Below are positions 29,946 to 35,120 of a stretch of DNA of 35,120 nucleotides, piece by piece (the first letter of the stretch is position 1; each line of letters begins with the position of its first letter). Made by a program: the position numbers and the translations under genes. Source of the stretch: Reticulitermes lucifugus (taxonomy: Eukaryota; Arthropoda; Insecta; Blattodea; Rhinotermitidae); NCBI GenBank assembly GCA_026260175.1, contig JAKCWW010005388.1, positions 1,566 to 36,685 on the forward strand, read 5' to 3'. The notes beneath the pieces are model-generated. The model was given only the letters and a program-made list of their open reading frames with translations. It did no database searches and was not told the origin of the DNA.

Positions 29946-30194
29946 TAGGGATAACCATACATTTCTTTGCGCCCAAATACAATTTACAAGCAAATGGGCC
30001 AATTTTCTAAGTCAGAAAGTTGTCATTTATGCATGCAGATACAAGAAATATTTTAATACATCAGGGCACTTTACAACAAACAACATCTGCCTCTGAGCCA
30101 ATACATTCTTTATAAGGGCGACAAAACGTCAGAATATACCAAATGTTCAGTAGGACCGAAGACGCGGCGAGGGGGGTTCAATATAAGAATCGTA
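29946..30194. other. No recognisable feature
   Basis: Unassigned. It ends in ATAAGAATCGTA at 30183-30194, which recurs after the next element. Confidence 0.4.
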
Positions 30195-30488
30195 TTTTAT
30201 CTTACATTCACCGTGCGTTTCCATTCAATATTTAACAACCAACTAAACGCACATTTTATTTAAAACTGTTTTATAATTTTCTTAGATTCCCCTACAACCT
30301 ACACGATTAGACGCAAGTGATCTACACTACACATGCAATTGAACGAACACATATGGACGTGATATAAGTGTAGTTTATGACCCCCTGAAGATGGTCTGAA
30401 ATCAGACCGAAACATATGTAGGGGAATCTAAAAAAACTATAAAATAGTTTTAAATAAAATGTGTATTTAGTTGGTTGTTAAATATTGA
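30195..30488. mobile_element. PLE-like insertion with inverted arms and a hammerhead
   Basis: ATAAGAATCGTA occurs at 30183-30194 and again from about 30489, a likely 12-base target-site duplication. Inside, 30223-30297 and 30417-30490 are inverted arms (ATTCAATATTTAACAACCAA and its complement). The stretch between them carries a complete hammerhead motif. The shared ends GACCCCCTGA and GAAACATATGTAGGGG with 1-298 indicate the same family. Confidence 0.7.
30379..30424 (+). ncRNA. Hammerhead ribozyme motif
   Basis: Helix I 5' strand CCCC is at 30381-30384. The core CTGAAGA is at 30385-30391, with A at the variable seventh position. Stem II pairs 30393-30398 with 30403-30408 (GGTCTG/CAGACC). 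GAAAC is at 30409-30413, loop ATAT, then GTA at 30418-30420 and GGGG at 30421-30424. Stem II has several different bases from the copy at 257-298 yet still pairs, so the changes compensate each other. Confidence 0.7.
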
Positions 30489-30500
30489 ATAAGAATCGTA

Positions 30501-30992
30501 GTTCGCAGCGATACTAAGACTGGTGATGAACAGTCAGATATGTCAGTGTAACACTGAATGTCTGTGACTGCTAAGTACACTCCTCCTAATACTACATGCC
30601 TCTTTCATACCATGCACGTGACTGGCATTCAAAATACCCAGGTTCAATGCCATCCACGGATTACTGCCACGACAAGAACTGTCTCCATTATGGCGGCTAC
30701 TGGGATACCTCAAAGTAGGTAACGCCTCACGCCCCAATTTCGACGCCACAAGCAATAAAACGAACGTGTGAACTTTCAAGACAGCATGTTATGCGTCGGC
30801 ACAAAGACACAAGCCGCCATTGTTGAGTTGGCACCAGTCTTGCAAACAGCACTGCCTTACACAATTGCATGATGCTTCAGTGTTAAAGGTAAAGGTACGA
30901 TACTGTTGGTTTCTCAGGGTAAAGGATGATCCTAAGAAACGTCGAAGCGGCTCTGACATCACAGAAAACTTCACCGCTTCAGCATCACCCCT
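30501..30992. other. No recognisable gene
   Basis: Short open frames. TAAAGGTAAAGGTA at about 30885 resembles a SINE family A tail. Confidence 0.4.
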
Positions 30993-31140
30993 GTGAGATA
31001 CTCAACATAGCACTTCTTGAGAAGCTAAGGGTGACTCGCATACTCAGTACACAACCCGGCTTGCAAGGAATTTACAGATCAATTACCGTGTTCACAAGAG
31101 CCAGGTGCTAGGTCCCATCATAAGCCAGACCCTATATAAA
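30993..31140 (-). mobile_element. LINE 3' terminal fragment
   Basis: CTTCTTGAGAAGCTAAGGGT, then ACTCAGTACACAACCCGGCT, then ATTACCGTGTTCACAAGAGC match the 3' UTR and terminal coding part at 14510-14600. The coding part is cut after a few codons. Confidence 0.6.
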
Positions 31141-32597
31141 GTCCAGCGGTAATTACATGTACCACATGCTCTGACATTATGAACTCTCCATTCTACCACA
31201 CAGTGTATTTGTGTGGTCCGCATGATCACAGAACAAACAGCGCTTATTTCCCTATACTGTACACCATCAACAGATTCGTTTTTTACAACCGAGACGGATA
31301 GTGTTTACTGCGCGGTACGAGCCGAGACAGGTACAAATCAGGTTAAATTCCGTCTTCAAAGTGTTAATATTTATTTCAGTATTGCCACTCCGTCTATGCC
31401 TAGGGACCTTTGGTTTTCATATATGACATTCTGTTTACGCGTTTATCGTATATTTCTAAATTCGTTTTACTTGCACAGAACATCACTGGTCCGTGCCGGT
31501 CAGCAGATCACACGCTGAAAACCACCTCGCCGCACACCCCCCCCCGGGTCCCTTTCCACGACAAAACAACAGCTGCATTTACGAAAGAAAGAAGACAGAA
31601 TGCCTACGACATTGACCTAGAGCTTGAACCCAACATGATTCGAACAAAGAAGTGGAACGGTATTTGTGAATGAGCGGACGAACGGAGACAAATGTGGCCT
31701 CCTGAAGTCTGCATCCATCACGAATTTCACTAAAAATCGAGCAGCCGGCTAGCACAGATGCAGCACAAACTTTTATCAACACGAATGTAACAGACACTGG
31801 GTTCCGACAAATCTAAACTTTTATTAAACGTGACAGGTTATAGGAACAGAATGAACTGCGGCTTACGAATAACAGCGATTTCAGTGCACTGCTAAACAAC
31901 AGCCCGTACGCAGCGCGGCATACAAACAGCTGCTGCCAGGTCTGTACAAAATCATTCATGTCGCGTAGAGAGATACGCCTTACTTTCTGGGTGAGTAGCA
32001 CCACGCTCCAGTGTTCTAATGGAACGAACAAAGCGTTCGATTCGAGATTTCTGGCTTCCGCCGCGATGTAATTCAGGCATTCGCTCTTCTGGAATGTCGC
32101 GCGGCGTAGGTTGATACTACGTTATCGACGTTTCGTAATATAAATATAAATAATAATATAAATTACATAAATCCCAACTTAAAAAAACACGAAAAAGGTT
32201 TCTTGGACTTGTTGACCCTTCAAAACGAGGCCAATGTTGTGCCGAAACGGCAGTAAAAGACTACCAATCCAGGCCGAGCAAGATCCGAGAACAAAGAAAG
32301 CCTCAAAGCGCTCGTTTCGTCTGTATTTCTCAGGATCCCCAAACTTTAACCGTATGTTGCGTTTTTCATCTGAATAACAAGCAGTAGCCGCCCAATGTAA
32401 TCACCTTGATTCAATCGTAAAAAGGCATTACAGGTTAGACGCCTTGTTCCATAGCTCTCGTCATTCATGAATCACAGATCTAAGTACTTTCGATAAATCC
32501 TTTGTTTTCAAACACAGCAATCTCCAGTCAATCGCAGCAACCGCCGCACTGTCACATATCGCCATTATAGGACAGTGTAGGTATATTCTTCCTGGCT
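31141..32597. other. Long stretch without an identifiable gene
   Basis: Open frames at 31213-31518 (plus), 31797-31579 and 32031-31813 (minus) have no recognised domain. There is an AT-rich patch at 32145-32180. No repeat matched elsewhere in the window. Confidence 0.45.
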
Positions 32598-32826
32598 CGA
32601 CAGCCCTAGTGGGCCTAGGCCTCCTCATTGTTGAGGTTTCGAGATCGCACTCAGACACACCACACTCGGTACGACTTCTCTGACGAGTGATCGGCCCGTC
32701 GCAGAGACCTCTACCTGACAACACAACACTCACAAGAGACAGACCCCCGGCGGGATTCGAACCCGCAATCACAGCAAGCGAGCGGCCGCAGACCACGCCT
32801 TGGACCGCGCGGCGACTGGGATCGGT
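32598..32826 (-). mobile_element. SINE family C copy
   Basis: Reverse complement of the same order as 26443-26680: head CCCAGTCGCCGCGCGGTCCA, GGCGTGGTCTGCGGCCGCTC, B box in GCGGGTTCGAATCCCGCC. The body has GGTAGAGGTCTCTGCGACGG and ends CCTCAACAATGAGGAGG. Confidence 0.9.
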
Positions 32827-33423
32827 TATTTAGCATTTATGGTCATGCACAAAAACATTATGAATGTCATCAGAAGTTCAACTTGCAGATTAAGTGGAGT
32901 TTTCTGAGGCAGCATGGCGCCCCTTACGCCTTTCAATTCACGTGATATTCATAAGATTATGGGTTCAACTAACTCCGAATAGTACACAACAGCACACACA
33001 CGACTTTTTCGCACAAAAAAACAAGTGTGCTGTATCGGTCACGCTCTGTGACGTCACACACCTACTTCCACAGACCCTAGAATAGTTACCTTACCACCTG
33101 CTACCTAATTCCCACGCCAAAAAATGTAGGGCTATATAATTTATACCATATGGCGATGTTGTTGATTCACGCTTCAGGAAGTTCAGCCACCTCTCGTTTG
33201 TTTACACTGACATTAACATCAAGTGGAACTGCCCATTACACAGTGCAGCCTTCCTTCTTAATGTCCAGCCCTAAGGGCTAATTCCAGAAGCACATCGATT
33301 TTATCTCGGGGGTCGGGTGGGGGATTTTGAAAAAAAAAATGTAGAGAAATTATACAAATTTCACAAACTAGGCTAATGATAAATTTCTCCTCTACTCCTT
33401 GCGATTAACTTTCTCTTCCCTAG
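32827..33423. other. No recognisable feature
   Basis: Unassigned; includes an A-run at about 33332-33340. Confidence 0.4.
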
Positions 33424-33670
33424 AGCCGGGGTGGCCACTACACTACGCACTGACATTTTTCTCTTCTCCAAAACGTCCAGACCGCCTCTGGGGCCCACAA
33501 GCTTCCTATTCAATAGGTACCGGGGTTATTTCCTAGGGCTAAAGCAGCCGGGGCGTCAAGTTAATCACCCACCTCCATCTACTGCCGAGGTTAAGAATGA
33601 GTGGAGGTATATCCCTACTCCCCCTATATGCCTTCATGACGTGGACAGGGGAAAATCTTATCTTGTTACC
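33424..33670 (+). mobile_element. SINE family A copy, head internally deleted
   Basis: AGAGCCGGGGTGGCCACTAC is followed directly by the body: CGTCCAGACCGCCTCTGGGG, CAATAGGTACCGGGG, AAAGCAGCCGGGGCGTC, ACTGCCGAGGTTAAGAATGA, CCCTATATGCCTTCATGACG. The A/B-box region is missing. Confidence 0.85.
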
Positions 33671-33744
33671 TTTCCCTCTCTCCTGCCATCCTCCGCCCCT
33701 CCACAACACACATTTTAAGAGTGTATTCAGGTGTGCGCTAATGC

Positions 33745-33896
33745 CGAACGCCAGGTCGCCGTGGCGAATGCAGTTTCTATGGTGGCGTCTAATACTGTAT
33801 TTGTGGTCCTCAGCGTGGAAACTCCTTCATGTCACCCTTCTGACGCCTAGAATGTAGACGTTAACTCCTAGATATTGGGAAAATCTGGGCACCCCT
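33745..33896 (+). repeat. Repeat family E copy
   Basis: AACGCCAGGTCGCCGTGG, TTTCTATGGTGGCGTCTAAT, GTGGTCCTCAGCGTGGAAAC, CATGTCACCCTTCTGACGCC and the ending GGGCACCCCTGAGAGG match the copy at 19851-20002 in order and spacing. Confidence 0.65.
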
Positions 33897-34363
33897 GAGA
33901 GGATGTATAAATCTACAATCTTTGGAGCGAAAATGTGAGCAGACGTAATTAAACTGACATATTAAAGACCTATACGAGATTTGTAACGCTGCGGTTATGA
34001 GAACTGCTATTATTAATAGAAACTCTGACGCAGTAAATATTTGTTCAAGTACTTTCCTACTTACCAATCCTATTTACGCCAGGCTTTTGAAAAGCTGGTG
34101 TCAAGTACCCACACGTCATTTCACAAGACTGCTTACGTAAGTATTATTAGAAAATGCACGTGTCAGAAAGAGCGTAAACTATTCCCAGTAACCCGCAAAA
34201 AGACTCTCGTTTCTGCTAACGTCGGTGCATACTTTTAGTCTTACGCTCTGCACGTCACTCCCCTCTTGATAACAGCTGCCAGGATCGGGTGTTCGTCTTT
34301 CCACGCTCTCACACTCCGCTTATCATGCGTGCTATGATTGGACTACATACACAACAATTCAAT
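33897..34363. other. No recognisable feature
   Basis: Short chance open frames only. Confidence 0.4.
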
Positions 34364-34652
34364 GGGCCAGCATAGCGTAATAGGTATAGCGACTGGCTAC
34401 GGGCGGGACGGTCCGGGAACCGAAACCCGGTGGGAATAAGATTTTCCGTGCACGTCCATACCGGTCCTGGGGCCCACCCAGCATCCTGTACAACGGGTAG
34501 CGGGTCTCTTTCCAGGGGATAAAGCGGCCGGGGCGTTGTGTTGATAATCCACCCCCCATATAACGCCGAGGTTAAAGAAAGAGTATAGCTAAACCTCTAC
34601 TCCCCCCTCTGAGCCTTCATGATCTGTTCTAGGGTGAACTTTACCTTTTACA
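34364..34652 (+). mobile_element. SINE family A copy, near full length
   Basis: The head has TAGGTATAGCGACTGGCTAC, GGGCGGGACGGTCCGGGAAC (B-box region). The body has GGTCCTGGGGCCCACCCAGC, GGGTCTCTTTCCAGGGG, AAAGCGGCCGGGGCGTTG, and the tail is GTGAACTTTACCTTTT. Confidence 0.9.
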
Positions 34653-35059
34653 CAACAATCCCTCTATAATCGTGCAGTTAAGTTACTGGAAAAAAATGTT
34701 TTGGCAAGAACCGGGAAAAGGCAAAGCGGGTCGGTTAGAAACGTTCTTCAAGAACGCCTGATTCTTCATTAAACGTAAGACGTAAGTAAAACCACGATTT
34801 AAATTAGTAATTGCTCGGAAAACCGCTAATTAATACAATTTAATCATGAGTTCCATCACATACCACTAGGACATTAAATTACTGAGTGTTACAGTCCACG
34901 ACACTGAACATGCATGTCATCCATCGTCTTCCTGCACCTCCGAACTTTAGGCGCGTTCGCAGAATTGCGAAAAGCGACTATTAGCTTCGCCATGTCTGTC
35001 TGTCCGCCCGTACGCATGGAACAACTCGGCTCGCACTGGGCAGATTTTCATGAAATTTG
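34653..35059. other. No recognisable gene
   Basis: Unassigned. The end (CATGTCTGTCTGTCCGCCC near 34992) reads like interspersed repeat sequence, but no second copy is in the window. Confidence 0.4.
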
Positions 35060-35090
35060 ATTATTATTATTATTATTATTATTATTATTT
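35060..35090. repeat. (ATT)n microsatellite
   Basis: About ten ATT units at the right edge. Confidence 0.95.
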
Positions 35091-35120
35091 ACTGCAATTG
35101 GGTTTTCACCCGGTGGCAGT

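Larger units (their letters stand above)
7018..35120 (-). other. cno: Probable first coding intron or upstream region of cno
   Basis: The acceptor at 7018-7020 shows that transcription comes from the right. No minus-strand exon with the expected canoe N-terminus and a phase-0 donor was found up to 35120. If the start exon lies further right, this whole stretch is intron of at least 28 kb. If a start exon was missed or diverged, part of it is upstream of cno. Its content is transposon debris, listed separately. Confidence 0.55.

Overview
The window is eukaryotic and almost certainly arthropod. The likeliest source is a large-genome insect, possibly a termite or cockroach; that narrower placement rests on remembered repeat styles, not on a search. 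Genes are split by GT-AG introns, there are no operons, and most of the sequence is transposon debris.

The one gene I can establish is canoe/afadin (cno), on the minus strand. Four consecutive coding exons lie at 7017-6825, 5907-5798, 4719-4557 and 2699-2413. All have clean splice sites and matching phases. Joined, they read about 251 residues without interruption: most of the first Ras-association (RA1) domain, a lysine-rich linker, and the start of the second (RA2). The rest of RA2 and the FHA, DIL and PDZ regions must lie beyond the left edge. The exon with the start codon was not found, so it is probably beyond the right edge. Positions 7018-35120 would then be the first coding intron of cno or its upstream region.

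Layout. 1-298: a long palindrome carrying two hammerhead-ribozyme motifs of the Penelope-like element (PLE) type, inside a cno intron. 905-2165: a foldback, a LINE remnant and another old repeat. 2413-7017: the cno exons. 7018-35120: no convincing protein gene. This part holds SINEs with tRNA-like heads (family A at least ten copies, B one, C three), eroded LINE 3' ends, miniature DNA transposons (pogo/Tigger-like, mariner-like), a recurrent repeat with GGCGCC ends, three tandem arrays (about 41 bp with a 166-bp higher order, 59 bp, 36 bp), a third hammerhead motif near 30,380, and a 50-base assembly gap inside a SINE.

Two patterns stand out. First, CpG is scarce left of about 7.2-7.7 kb, where the cno exons are, and common to the right. 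One repeat family present on both sides shows CG replaced by TG or CA in the left copy, as expected if the gene body is methylated in the germ line. Second, hammerhead motifs of one type occur at both ends of the window, 30 kb apart, each inside an inverted repeat.
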